Notes: a model not told the origin generated them from the letters alone. A DNA stretch of 64,000 nt from RUG369 sp050949645 (GCA_050949645.1 JBMNGC010000001.1:1922001-1986000); one strand, 5' to 3'; shown: positions 33,121 through 42,456, numbered from the stretch's first letter. Numbers and translations are program-made.

Positions 33121-33792
33121 CTAACCGTCTGTCCTCCTAAACAGTTTATCTCTTACGTCGCAAAGCAGCCGAAAACTCCGCGCGGGCAGTCGACAGCAAT
33201 ATTTAATCGGATCAAAGAACAGCAGGCGACCGGAATATTTAATCAAATCAAAGAACTTGGCTACGATCAACAGCGTCAGATTGATCAAATAGAACGGAAT
33301 GGTAATATCACTGAAAAAGAGGAGGAAGTCGACGTGGCGTAGATAATGCCAATAGTTCCGAACAAACAAATACGCCTGCAACGGCAAAAGACGGTAAACC
33401 GCGTCGGCAACAACTCCTTCGGCAGGATCCCAGGCGCAGAACCCGACGACAAACAAGACGCCTCCCAGAAAGCATACGTAACGCTGACGTCCATGCCAGA
33501 AGGCAATATAACCTAGCAGACAAAATCGGCAGCCGAGAAGAAAAAAGAGCGTGAAAATCCCCAGCACGCAGCAGTCGGTATAGAATTTCCACGTTGGAAA
33601 GCACATGACCAAAAACTGGGTGACGGCGGCAAGGAGAAAGATAAAAACCGCCAAAGCCACAAATAATGTGATCAGAAATATCAGATGACCTTTCAGCCAT
33701 TCGCCCCGAATACTTGAGGAAAAGGACATAAGGGGCGTAAAGTCCCATCCCATTCTTTCCAGCCGGCTATCGTGCTGATCAGAAGAACTCAT
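33121..33792 (-). CDS. Uncharacterised multi-pass membrane protein
   Basis: 223 residues from ATG 33792, which is preceded by GGAAGGAAGG; an in-frame start 15 bases upstream lacks this. At least four hydrophobic segments are seen: about 38-68 (HLIFLITLFVALAVFIFLL), 75-95, 103-125 and 150-190, with many Phe, Leu, Cys and Trp residues. The C-terminal 35 residues are basic with spaced Arg and Cys (RLPARSFRLLCDVRD). No family was recognised. Its base composition and amino-acid use (high Phe/Cys/Tyr) differ from the neighbouring secreted enzymes, so it could be an acquired gene. Function unknown. Confidence 0.6.
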   Translation of the reverse strand: MSSSDQHDSRLERMGWDFTPLMSFSSSIRGEWLKGHLIFLITLFVALAVFIFLLAAVTQFLVMCFPTWKFYTDCCVLGIFTLFFLLGCRFCLLGYIAFWHGRQRYVCFLGGVLFVVGFCAWDPAEGVVADAVYRLLPLQAYLFVRNYWHYLRHVDFLLFFSDITIPFYLINLTLLIVAKFFDLIKYSGRLLFFDPIKYCCRLPARSFRLLCDVRDKLFRRTDG

Positions 33793-33895
33793 GTCCCTTC
33801 CTTCCAAATAATCTTAGATCAACGGATTTGACGCGCGTGACAGCGCAAGCGCGACGCCTGCGCTGTCACGGCAACCATTGCGACGACGTATGACG

Positions 33896-35383
33896 CTATG
33901 GCAGGAGCTCAAGACGCCCGATCTTGTACCGACGCTGACCGTCGGAGTCGGGCAGCGGGAGCTCGTAGACCGGCGTTCCGTCGCGCTCGCCGACGCTGAT
34001 ATACAGGTCGTAAACGCCGGGCTTCGTCGTCGGCGCGACATGACCAATCCTGAACCGCGCCGTTCGCTCGACCTTCGGCGCCTCGCCCGGCGCGCCGACC
34101 TCGAGATCGCGAACGTCGAAGGATTCGTCGGAGAGTACCGAGACAATTCCTCCCTTCTCGTCCTTGAGCGTCAGCGCGACAAACCCGCCCTTATAGCACG
34201 GCGCGACCCCGAGATTCTGCAACGTCCATTCGACGTCGAAGAAGGAGTCGATCGCGACCGATTTCGGGTAGACGACGCGCGACGGCAGAAGCCGGTATCC
34301 CAGACGCATGTTGATCTCATGGAGCGTGTCGCCGAGCTGCTCGCGCTCTTCTTGCGGGAACCAGTGAATCGACATGTACGACGCGTGATACGCCTCCACT
34401 GATTCGACGAGCTTGTCGTTATCCCAGCATTGGCGTTCGATCGACGGCTTCATGTGCTCATGTTCGAGAATCACGGGCATGGTCGGCCAGAATTTCTGCG
34501 CCATTTCGTCGTGATACCATGAGTCGTCGCCTCCAGCGACGAGAATGCTGTCGTCGCGGAGCGACACGCCCTGCTCGAACGCGTAATCGGTCTCTGGAAA
34601 CGGACCTTCGCGTTTCGAAGGCCCCGCAACGTCGTCGCTTATGCACAGCTGCACGTTCGGGAAATACTTCTTGTGCAGGTTAATGTGCGTCTTAACGACC
34701 TCAAAGGTCCGCTCAGAGTCCATTCTTGAAGCGCCGTAACGACTCCAGAGTCCGAGCGTCGAGTGTCCTTCGCCCCACATTCCGTAGGTCCCCACGTCGA
34801 TGAACGCGACGTGAGGATTATTGCCGTAACGCTTACCGGCCGCTTCGAGGAAGTTCGACAATTTTTCGAGATAGATCGGATCGTCGAAGACGGGATCGAC
34901 GCTGACGCCGTCCTCGCTGATCCCTTCGCCCCACGTATAGCGTTCGCCTTTGGCGCCCGCGTCGAAGACCCACTTCGGAGTCGCATACTCCATCCAGTTC
35001 TCCGACGTCGTAAAACGGAACGCGATCTGCTTGCCGGCGGCGATCCAGCGTTGCGCCGGGGTATCGACGATCGCCCAGTTAAAGACGCCCTCCTCCGGCT
35101 CAAGATAAGCCCAAGGCAGGCGCAGATAGACGACGGAACACCCTTCGAACCAGTCGAGGGAATCCGACGGTTCGAGATTGCTGCCGTAGTTCGTCGGCAC
35201 GTTAGAATAGAAGTGGCATGTCCAGCCCATATAAGGGTTAATGAGCGCTCGACCATCGTCCGAGAGCTCGACGACAACGCGGTCTGACTCCGCGTCCAGC
35301 GCGAAAACCGCGCCGGTTCGCGGCGCAAGAAGCGCCGCGAACGCAGCGAGGAACGCGCAAATCACAAAGCCTTTGAGCTTCAT
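33896..35383 (-). CDS. Secreted DUF4832-type protein (glycosidase-like)
   Basis: 495 residues with AAGGAG before ATG. Signal peptide about 1-29. It opens with NPYMGWTCHFYSN and continues VVYLRLPWAYLEPEEGVFNW, the layout of DUF4874/DUF4832 proteins that have a GH42-like TIM barrel. Other barrel landmarks are AFRFTTSENW, VAFIDVGTYGMWGEGH and PVILEHEH. The C-terminal 130 residues form a beta-sandwich (SVAIDSFFDVEWTLQNLGVAPCYKGG-like) with PGVYDLYISVG, as is typical for DUF4832. The putative acid is in GMWGEGH. Substrate unknown. Its start lies 18 bases after the stop of the 914-residue hydrolase gene, so both are co-expressed. Confidence 0.72.
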   Translation of the reverse strand: MKLKGFVICAFLAAFAALLAPRTGAVFALDAESDRVVVELSDDGRALINPYMGWTCHFYSNVPTNYGSNLEPSDSLDWFEGCSVVYLRLPWAYLEPEEGVFNWAIVDTPAQRWIAAGKQIAFRFTTSENWMEYATPKWVFDAGAKGERYTWGEGISEDGVSVDPVFDDPIYLEKLSNFLEAAGKRYGNNPHVAFIDVGTYGMWGEGHSTLGLWSRYGASRMDSERTFEVVKTHINLHKKYFPNVQLCISDDVAGPSKREGPFPETDYAFEQGVSLRDDSILVAGGDDSWYHDEMAQKFWPTMPVILEHEHMKPSIERQCWDNDKLVESVEAYHASYMSIHWFPQEEREQLGDTLHEINMRLGYRLLPSRVVYPKSVAIDSFFDVEWTLQNLGVAPCYKGGFVALTLKDEKGGIVSVLSDESFDVRDLEVGAPGEAPKVERTARFRIGHVAPTTKPGVYDLYISVGERDGTPVYELPLPDSDGQRRYKIGRLELLP

Positions 35384-35401
35384 TTGTTGCGCTCCTTCAG
35401 G

Positions 35402-38146
35402 TTATTTAACGACAATTTCGTACCAAATGGTCTTGTACTCGGGCCCAATCGTAACGACGGCGCCGGCGGCGGAGCCTGCAACGTCAAGTTGCGCGCTGCG
35501 CGCTCCAGCGTTGTCGAGCGCGTAGACCACCACGTTGTTCGCGTTGAGTCCTGCAAGCGTCATCGTCGCGGGGATCCCTTCGCAGAGAACCGGCGCTACT
35601 CCGTTCGAGCCGCCGAAATGGCCCGCCGTCGTGATCGCGTTACCGCTCGTCTCCTTATAAACTGAGTCCGTATTGCGCATATCGCCGGTCGCCGTGAGGA
35701 GATAAGAGCCGGCGGAGAGTTTGCCGTCCTTCGCGTCCGTATCCGCAAGCTTCTTCGCCTTGACGAGCGAAATCGTCGCCCAGTTGTGCATCGTTTCACC
35801 GACGTCGAGCGTTATTCCGTCAAATGCGCACGGAGCGGTCGTAAAGCCGCTGAAGATCTTAGTACGCGCCGTATCGACGACGAAGTAGCCCTGACCTTCC
35901 TGACTCCAGTTCCATTTGACTTCGCCAAACTCGTTAACGATCTCCTTCTTGTCAGGGTTGCCAAGCTCGGCGGGAAGATCGGACCAGCCTTCGATCGGCT
36001 TAGCGTTCGCGAGCGCTTCGTTCTTGCCAACCTTGAGGTCGGTAAGCTCGACGCCCGAAAAGACCGCAAGCGAGAGCGCCGGATCGAGATTCATGCCCCT
36101 CGCGAGGGATCGGTGATAATCGTGCAAGAGTCCCGTCATCACGTCGATTTCCTCAGCTTCGGTAAGCGTTGGCGCATAGACGAATTGGCCCGGTCCGGCT
36201 TTGACGTCGCCGCGAACGAAAGCGCCGTAGCACGCCGGAAGGTGCGCGATCTTAACGGGTTGAGTGCACATGTCGAAGAAGGGCGTCGCGACTTCGCGCT
36301 CGTAATCGTCGTTATGCGACCAGGCGAACTGGAAAGTCGCGGACCAGTCCTGGAACGCGGCGACCGCGGCGAGCATGACGTTCCCCTCCGCGCACCAGGT
36401 GTTCGGGAACGGATGGTCGTATTCGCTGCACGTAAAGGGTTTCCCAACGACGCGGAGCGCCGAAAGGTTCGCAAGCGTACCCGTATTCGGACTGTTCGCC
36501 AGGCATGTGTTCCTCACGTACCAGTCGTTGCCGTCCCACTGTCGGCGCGGGAACGTCGGGTGATTCCAGTACGCGTGAATGTCGCAGTAATCAAGTCTGC
36601 CCTGGTTGTACCAGAATCCGTATTGAAGTTGAGTGCCCGTCGTAAGCGACTTGACGCCAAGTCCTTTGACGTAGGAATACATCTCCTGCCAGTAGTCGTT
36701 CTCGATATCGTGGAGGAATAGTGTGAAATCGGCGAGCGCCTCCGCGGTCGACAGACGCGAGCTTCCCCTCCCCTTGAGGACCGGAATCTCGCCTTTTTCA
36801 AGGGTGAGCGACGGGTCGAACCCAAGATCGCCCCCTTCGCGGAACGAGACGTCGGCGAGCTCAAACGCGTCGCCTTCGCTGAACCCGTTGAACGTAAGTC
36901 GTATTGAATCGTCGGTCACGGGCGACGTGAAGGAGAGTTTGACGTCCTTCCACTGCGTGTCGACGTCGATCGTATCCGCGAGTCCGGTGTTTTCCCACGG
37001 GTCGTGATTCTCTTTAACGCTCACTCCGAGCGAATTTTTCTTATCCGCGCGGACTTTGAACGCGACCTGATACGGTTTACCCGATTCGAGGCTGAGGCCT
37101 ACGTAATGGAACTGCGGTCGCCAATCGACTTCTCCAAGTTGGGCGACCTCAAAGCGCAGCGCAGACGTCTTGAGGCCTGATTCCTCAGGGGGCAGAACGC
37201 GGTAGGAGACCTCGCATTTTGCGTCCGTCTCGAGATTCCAGTTTCGATCGGCGTTGAACTTGAAGCCGTCGTCAAAGACTCCATATTGGGCAAGCTCGGC
37301 GCCGAGCGGATAACTCTTGCAATTCCACGCGTCGCGGAGCTTGGCGGTCGATTGATATTTCTTCAGAAGCCAGTCGTTCCAAAGCTGTTTGAAGTCGCCG
37401 GCATAGGGTTCCGGCAGCGTGTCCAGCTCGCCCCACGACCAGCTTGCGACGACTGAATTCTCGTTGTTGATCTCGACGACCGCCACGCAAGGATCGTCGA
37501 CGTAAGACATGCCCGTATAAGGGTTGACGTGCGTGAGCAAATCCTTCGCGTACTTCTTCTGCAACTCGATCATCCTGCGATCGAAGTTATCGACGCCCTT
37601 ATTTTGCGTCGGCAGCTGGTTCGCGTTTTCAAATCCGTCGATCTCGCGGAACGCGCGCGAAACGTGCAGGTTGATATTAACGTAGATACCCTTTTTCTTG
37701 AAGCAGCTGATAAGATAGTCAAGCTTGTCGAGCTGGTCGGGGTCGATTTCGGTCGTTCCTTTCGCGAAATTCTTGCCCCAGATATCATGCGCGTCCATAT
37801 GATGGAGTCTCACGACGCCGATTCCGAAGCGCGACAGCGTGTCGGCGAGCCGTTCCGCCTTTTCATGGCTGCAAAAGCTCCCAGCAAAACATGTGTTCGT
37901 CCCCAGCAGTCGCATCTTCCCCGATTTTGTCCAGAATTCGCCATTCTTTGCGACGATGTGCCCGTCGGCGCCCGCCGCGTCGAGGGACACGCCGTCCCAA
38001 GTTCGGACGTTCGTGATGTTCTCGGGCGCGCCCTTTTCAATAACGAAGGGAAACATAGTGTCGGCGGCGAACGTCGCAGACGCAGCGCCAAGCGCGACGA
38101 CAAGAGATGACGCAATAAGCGTCGTCAATAATCGTTTGATTTGCAT
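35402..38146 (-). CDS. Secreted GH5/clan GH-A-like hydrolase with carbohydrate-binding module
   Basis: 914 residues with GAGGTGAT before ATG. Signal peptide 1-28. The N-terminal TIM barrel (about 60-480) has VVRLHHMDAHD (111-121), YVNINLHVSR, and EINNEN (225-230), where Asn228-Glu229 looks like the clan GH-A acid/base pair. A beta-sandwich module, CBM4/9-like, is inserted near residues 300-440 (VSYRVLPPEESG, DSIRLTFNGFSEGDAFELADVSF). The barrel continues after the insert (YSYVKGLGVKSLTTGTQL, FTCSEYDHPFPNTW), with Glu in CSEYDHP a candidate nucleophile. The last 200 residues are beta-rich. Likely attacks a plant or mucosal polysaccharide. Confidence 0.75.
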   Translation of the reverse strand: MQIKRLLTTLIASSLVVALGAASATFAADTMFPFVIEKGAPENITNVRTWDGVSLDAAGADGHIVAKNGEFWTKSGKMRLLGTNTCFAGSFCSHEKAERLADTLSRFGIGVVRLHHMDAHDIWGKNFAKGTTEIDPDQLDKLDYLISCFKKKGIYVNINLHVSRAFREIDGFENANQLPTQNKGVDNFDRRMIELQKKYAKDLLTHVNPYTGMSYVDDPCVAVVEINNENSVVASWSWGELDTLPEPYAGDFKQLWNDWLLKKYQSTAKLRDAWNCKSYPLGAELAQYGVFDDGFKFNADRNWNLETDAKCEVSYRVLPPEESGLKTSALRFEVAQLGEVDWRPQFHYVGLSLESGKPYQVAFKVRADKKNSLGVSVKENHDPWENTGLADTIDVDTQWKDVKLSFTSPVTDDSIRLTFNGFSEGDAFELADVSFREGGDLGFDPSLTLEKGEIPVLKGRGSSRLSTAEALADFTLFLHDIENDYWQEMYSYVKGLGVKSLTTGTQLQYGFWYNQGRLDYCDIHAYWNHPTFPRRQWDGNDWYVRNTCLANSPNTGTLANLSALRVVGKPFTCSEYDHPFPNTWCAEGNVMLAAVAAFQDWSATFQFAWSHNDDYEREVATPFFDMCTQPVKIAHLPACYGAFVRGDVKAGPGQFVYAPTLTEAEEIDVMTGLLHDYHRSLARGMNLDPALSLAVFSGVELTDLKVGKNEALANAKPIEGWSDLPAELGNPDKKEIVNEFGEVKWNWSQEGQGYFVVDTARTKIFSGFTTAPCAFDGITLDVGETMHNWATISLVKAKKLADTDAKDGKLSAGSYLLTATGDMRNTDSVYKETSGNAITTAGHFGGSNGVAPVLCEGIPATMTLAGLNANNVVVYALDNAGARSAQLDVAGSAAGAVVTIGPEYKTIWYEIVVK

Positions 38147-38209
38147 GATATCACCTCTCAGTCCAGGAAAAAAGAGAGCGCGCGAAACGACTGCGCTCCA
38201 GCGGTAGGC

Positions 38210-38238
38210 ATTATATCGGCGCGAGATAGGAAAATCAA
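38210..38238 (-). promoter_or_regulatory. Promoter for the two secreted hydrolase-like genes
   Basis: On the minus strand TTGATT (38238-38233) and TATAAT (38215-38210) are 17 bases apart; start near 38202, about 56 bases before the ATG at 38146. Confidence 0.65.
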
Positions 38239-38548
38239 ACGCGCCGTCTCCTACAGCGTCAACGACATTCTCCTGACGCCGCGCCTCTAAAAACGGGTAA
38301 AAGCCAAAAAAGCTTCGAGAGCTGGACGCAACTTGTCCACTCTGAAAATATTTTTTCTTGTTAGAATCAGCGACTCTCTATTCTCCCCATTTTCGCAATC
38401 TTAACGTCGCTGAATTACGCGCCGCTCGGGGAATCCCGGGCTCAGAGGGAACAAACGCCGGCTCGCCTCGTCGACACGGCGAGCGACGTTAGAGCAGGCG
38501 CTCGTCCTGGAAAATACCGGCGCTAAGGAAATTTCGTACATTTATCAA
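38239..38548. other. Intergenic region upstream of umuC
   Basis: About 310 bases between two divergent promoters. I see no gene, tRNA or repeat in it. A short AT-rich run (38345-38365) is present, with TAGAAT at about 38358, but no suitable -35 box. Confidence 0.4.
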
Positions 38549-38577
38549 TTGACCCGCGTTTTCCGGGTAGCTAGAAT
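38549..38577 (+). promoter_or_regulatory. umuC promoter with inverted repeat in the spacer
   Basis: TTGACC (38549-38554) and TAGAAT (38572-38577) are 17 bases apart. ACCCG (38552-38556) and CGGGT (38564-38568) form an inverted repeat lying over the -35 and the spacer, the place where an SOS repressor would act. It does not match the proteobacterial or Bacillus LexA box. Confidence 0.55.
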
Positions 38578-38630
38578 GACCGACGTTGTAGAACGCGCGG
38601 CGAAACGCGGCGCAGAGAACGGAGACGCCT

Positions 38631-40070
38631 ATGAAAACAAGGATTATCGGACTGATCGATTGCGACAGTTTTTACGCGTCGTGCGAAAAGGTCTTCCGTC
38701 CGGACTGGATGCGACGACCCGTCGTCGTGCTGTCGAATAACGACGGATGCGTCGTGTCGCGGTCCCCGGAGGCCAAGGCGCTTAAAATTCCGATGGGGGA
38801 GCCGTATTTCCGACTCAAGGGCTTTGCCCAGGCGCGCGGCGTTATCGTGCGCTCCGCAAATTATGAGCTCTACGGCGATATGAGCCGACGCGTCATGCAG
38901 ACTCTCGAAGAGTGGACTCCCAACGTCGACGTCTATTCGATCGACGAATCCTTTCTCGACCTCTCGGGCAGGTTCCTCGATCATACGGGCCGTTATCCCG
39001 GGGAGGCGCCAGAAAGCCTTGAAAAGAAAGAGCCGGAGGATATTTTCGCGATCCGTCGCCGAACGGAATCATGGCCCGAGGGACCGGCGCTCGGCGAGAT
39101 TCCGGCGCAGACGAGCGCGGAGCTCGAAAAACTCGCGCAGGAGATCGTAGCGACGGTGTATCAATGGACGGGCATTCCGGTCTCGCTAGGGCTCGGACCG
39201 ACCCGAACGCTGGCAAAAGCGGCGAGCCGACTCGCGAAGGACGAATATACTCGCACGGGCAAGAAATACGCGCTTCTCTTCGACAAGGAGACGCGAATCG
39301 CGGCGCTCAAGAGACTGCCGATCGAGGAAGTCTGGGGCGTCGGACGACGACTGAAGAACGTCTTCCAGAAATCAGGGCTCAAGACGGCGTACGACCTCGC
39401 TCGATGCAATCCGAACCTCATCCGCGAGTCCTTCACCATCGTGCAGGAACGGACCGTACGCGAGTTGCGCGGAGAATTTCTATACGACGCGGCGGCGAGT
39501 CCGACGCCGCACCAATCAATGCAGATATCGCGTTCCTTCGGCGAAAAAATCGAGGAGCTTGAGGAGCTCGAAAAACCGATCTCGACCTTCGCGGCGAATC
39601 TCGCCGCCAAACTGCGCCGGCATAAGCTCGTCGCCAGCGGAATTTACGTGCATGTCTCCACGAGCCGATTCGCGAAGCCGGAAGCGTATCGTCGCACCGG
39701 TCTCGCGTCAAACTTCGCGCGGCCGACGAACCTCACGCCGGAGATCCTGTCGACCGCGCTAAAACTATTGCGGCGAACGTACGCGCCGGGATACGAGTAC
39801 AAGCGCGCCGGAATCGTCGCGCTCGACCTTGTCGAGGAAGCGAACGCCGCGAGCCGCCAATATTTATTCGAGCCGAATCCCGAGTTCACGCCGGAACGTC
39901 GCGAGCGCGACGCCCGACTCTCCGCGGCGCTCGACGCGCTCAACACTCGTTTCGGCAAGAACGCCGTCTTCTTCGCCTCTGAAGGCGTCGAACGACCCTG
40001 GCGCCCCAACTCGGAGTTCATCTCACCGTGCTACACCACCGACTGGAACGCCCTGCCGACCGCGCGATAA
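38631..40070 (+). CDS. umuC: Y-family DNA polymerase V catalytic subunit
   Basis: 479 residues with GGAG 8 bases before ATG. The polymerase palm is clear: IGLIDCDSFYASCEKVFRP (7-25) with metal-binding Asp, NDGCVVSRSPEAK, and YSIDESFLDL (103-112) with the catalytic Asp-Glu. Helix-hairpin-helix GVGRRL-x-N and the little-finger region (CRRHKLV-like LRRHKLVASGIYVHV) follow. A roughly 40-residue insertion after the catalytic motif (KEPEDIFAIRRRTESWPEGP) is not usual in E. coli UmuC (422 residues). It copies past damaged bases. No umuD is next to it; the partner must be elsewhere or absent. Confidence 0.9.
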   Translation: MKTRIIGLIDCDSFYASCEKVFRPDWMRRPVVVLSNNDGCVVSRSPEAKALKIPMGEPYFRLKGFAQARGVIVRSANYELYGDMSRRVMQTLEEWTPNVDVYSIDESFLDLSGRFLDHTGRYPGEAPESLEKKEPEDIFAIRRRTESWPEGPALGEIPAQTSAELEKLAQEIVATVYQWTGIPVSLGLGPTRTLAKAASRLAKDEYTRTGKKYALLFDKETRIAALKRLPIEEVWGVGRRLKNVFQKSGLKTAYDLARCNPNLIRESFTIVQERTVRELRGEFLYDAAASPTPHQSMQISRSFGEKIEELEELEKPISTFAANLAAKLRRHKLVASGIYVHVSTSRFAKPEAYRRTGLASNFARPTNLTPEILSTALKLLRRTYAPGYEYKRAGIVALDLVEEANAASRQYLFEPNPEFTPERRERDARLSAALDALNTRFGKNAVFFASEGVERPWRPNSEFISPCYTTDWNALPTAR

Positions 40071-40119
40071 CCGCGCGATCGGCGACGACACGCGTCAGAA
40101 TGGGAACGCTTGAGGGGCT

Positions 40120-42456
40120 CTATCGGACGCGGCCGAAGGGTCGTAGATCGCGAATGGGCGGTCGCTCGGACGTCTCGTCCTCCGACGAACTATCGACGAA
40201 CTGTATCGTCGCAACGACAGCAGGGACGGGATAATTCCTGAGCGGATCGTCGAGCACGAGGACCCAGTCTATCAGCTCGCCGATTGAGGGTGGCACGAAG
40301 GTCTGCTTACCAAGATTCTCGACCGTTCCAGCCTGGAGACACCATCCCCCGCGAGGATTAAACCAGTAGACGTTAAGCTTCTTCGAGTTGATCAGACTCG
40401 TATTGACGGTAACGGGTCGTTCTTCCGGAACGTAGATAAATGCGTAGGTCCCTTCGACGTCGCGCGCCGCGCAGTAATGGCGCGTGCCGGTCGTGCTGGC
40501 GAATCGGTCGTCGAAGATGAGCATTGGGTCGGGAATGCGCGTTTCCTGAGGACGCGATTCCATGAGGAATTTGCCATACTGCATATGAGCCGCGCCCGGC
40601 GCCTCGAGCGCCTCCTGCCATGTGCAGAGCGGTCCGTTGACAGGCGCGCGTCCTTCGACCTCCGAGTCGTAGAACTGCCAGATCGAGTGGTGACCGTACG
40701 TAAAGCCCGCCGCGCCGTTGAGCGCGTCCCAGTAGAACGCATGGCGAACGTCGATCGCGAGCGAGTAACCGTTTCTCTTCACGTCGAAGCTCACCGGATG
40801 ACCTTCGTAGATTGGCTCGCCGTCGACGACCGGTTTAATAGGCTTGCGCTCGTAGTCGCGCGCCGTCCCTTCGTACGACGCGTAGACGTTGTTGTGGCCG
40901 TTCTGACGCATGTTAAAGTCGAGCCAGTCCGCGTCGTGGAAATACTCCGACGAACCGCCGCCTCCGGTCGGGTGGAACGTGATGAGGTGCGTCCCTCCGT
41001 CGCCGCGGCGGATCCCTTTCGCGAGCGCCTCGATCGTCGCGCGCTCCCGGTCCGTATCGATCGCGCGATCGCCGCCGAGAATCCAGACGAGCTTCTTGTC
41101 CTTATACCGTTTGCCGAGCCATTCGCCATATTGGCCGGCGTTCTCAGGGGTCAAAATTCCCCCTTTCTCTTTCCACCACGAGCCCCAAGTCGGCAGAAAT
41201 CCAATATACATTCCGCGCTTATTCGCCTCGTCGACAACAAAATCGACGTAATCCCAGTAATCGTTGTCGGGACCGTTTTTAACCGCCGGCGTAGGCGTCT
41301 TGGGGTCGACAAAGGGTAGGAATCCGTAACGATTGGGAACGTCGAGTCCGCTAAATTCCGCGACCGCGACCGCCTGAATTACGTTGAACCCAAGCTTGGC
41401 GCGAGAGTCAAGATAACGCCGCGCTTCCTCCTTCGTCGTCCGGTGGAAGAGCTCCCACGCCGTGTCGCCGAGCCAGAAGAAATATTCGCCGTCCTCCGTG
41501 ACGAGATAACGCCTGTTGTCGCTCACCTTGAGGTTTCTGAGCGGCTTCGCCTTGACGGGCGCGTCCTCTGGTTTCGAGACCCCGGCCCGCGCGAGAACGT
41601 CTTGGATCCCGGGAAGATTATCGCGCGGCGTCTGAAGCTCCAAGTCCTCGAGTCCGGGCTTCGCGTCAGGATCGTCGATATACTTCTTTCTGATCGCTGC
41701 GCTGAGCTCCGTGATTTCCCTTTGGGCGTCGATTCGGTCGTTAAGGGGCGTTAACTTAGTTAAATCAAGTCCCGTCGCTATCATACTCGAATGAACGGAG
41801 TCGACTTTCGCCAGGCGCTGAAGTTTCGCCAGCGAGGGATTGTTGATAAGCGCGCGCTGATAGTTCGGCTCTTTGGCGAGTTCCGCAACGGCGTCCGCCG
41901 TCTTCTGATCGAGTTCGTTTGCAAATTTTTCTTTCGCCGCCTCGAACGCTTCGCGACCTTGTTGCGAGCCCCCGGCACGCACGAGCGCTTCTCGGCTCCC
42001 GAGGGGATTATCGCGCGGCGTCTGAAGCTTCAAGTCCCCGAGTCCGAGCTTCGCGTCAGGATCGTCGACATACTTCTTTTTGATCGCTGCGCTGAGCTCC
42101 ATGATTTCCCTTTTGGCGTCGAATTGGTCGTTAAGGGGCGTTAACTTAGTTAAATCAAGTCCCGTCTCTAACATACTCGAATGAACGGAGCCGACTTTCG
42201 CCATGCGCTGAAGTTTCGCCCACGAGGGATTGTCGATAAGCGCGCGCTGATAGTTCGACTCTTTGGCGAGTTCCGCAACGGCGTCCGCCATCTTCTGGTC
42301 GAGTTCCTTCGCAAATTTTTCTTTCGCCGCCTCAAACGCTTTGCGACTTTGTTGCGGCGCGGCCGACTCGTCGGCGCCAAAAACCTGCGCAGAAGAAAGA
42401 AGCGCCGCCGTCATCAGGAATAGTAAAATCAGCGGAGTCTGAGATATTCGTTTCAT
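40120..42456 (-). CDS. Secreted GH140/DUF4038-type protein with an internal 130-residue duplication
   Basis: 778 residues from ATG 42456 (AAGGAG upstream; an in-frame ATG 18 bases earlier has none). Signal peptide 1-27. Residues 41-170 and 171-300 are two copies of a helical module at an exact 130-residue period, about 84% identical over the aligned 110 residues. From about 310 the TIM barrel of DUF4038/GH140 follows (NRRYLVTEDGEYFFWLGDTAWELFHR, FNVIQAVAVAEF, LVWILGGD, FHPTGGG), then the beta-sandwich C-terminal domain with YAFIYVPEERPV and VYWFNPRGG. GH140 enzymes include apiosidases acting on rhamnogalacturonan II. The duplicated N-terminal part is not part of that family. Confidence 0.8.
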   Translation of the reverse strand: MKRISQTPLILLFLMTAALLSSAQVFGADESAAPQQSRKAFEAAKEKFAKELDQKMADAVAELAKESNYQRALIDNPSWAKLQRMAKVGSVHSSMLETGLDLTKLTPLNDQFDAKREIMELSAAIKKKYVDDPDAKLGLGDLKLQTPRDNPLGSREALVRAGGSQQGREAFEAAKEKFANELDQKTADAVAELAKEPNYQRALINNPSLAKLQRLAKVDSVHSSMIATGLDLTKLTPLNDRIDAQREITELSAAIRKKYIDDPDAKPGLEDLELQTPRDNLPGIQDVLARAGVSKPEDAPVKAKPLRNLKVSDNRRYLVTEDGEYFFWLGDTAWELFHRTTKEEARRYLDSRAKLGFNVIQAVAVAEFSGLDVPNRYGFLPFVDPKTPTPAVKNGPDNDYWDYVDFVVDEANKRGMYIGFLPTWGSWWKEKGGILTPENAGQYGEWLGKRYKDKKLVWILGGDRAIDTDRERATIEALAKGIRRGDGGTHLITFHPTGGGGSSEYFHDADWLDFNMRQNGHNNVYASYEGTARDYERKPIKPVVDGEPIYEGHPVSFDVKRNGYSLAIDVRHAFYWDALNGAAGFTYGHHSIWQFYDSEVEGRAPVNGPLCTWQEALEAPGAAHMQYGKFLMESRPQETRIPDPMLIFDDRFASTTGTRHYCAARDVEGTYAFIYVPEERPVTVNTSLINSKKLNVYWFNPRGGWCLQAGTVENLGKQTFVPPSIGELIDWVLVLDDPLRNYPVPAVVATIQFVDSSSEDETSERPPIRDLRPFGRVR
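41557..42336 (-). repeat. Two tandem copies of a 390-base coding unit
   Basis: Bases 42336-41947 and 41946-41557 (minus strand) encode residues 41-170 and 171-300 of the GH140-type protein. Each begins FEAAKEKFA and includes NYQRALI, VHSSM, DLTKLTPLND, LSAAI and LQTPRDN in the same order and spacing. The exact 130-codon period with no gaps points to a recent in-frame tandem duplication. Confidence 0.85.
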
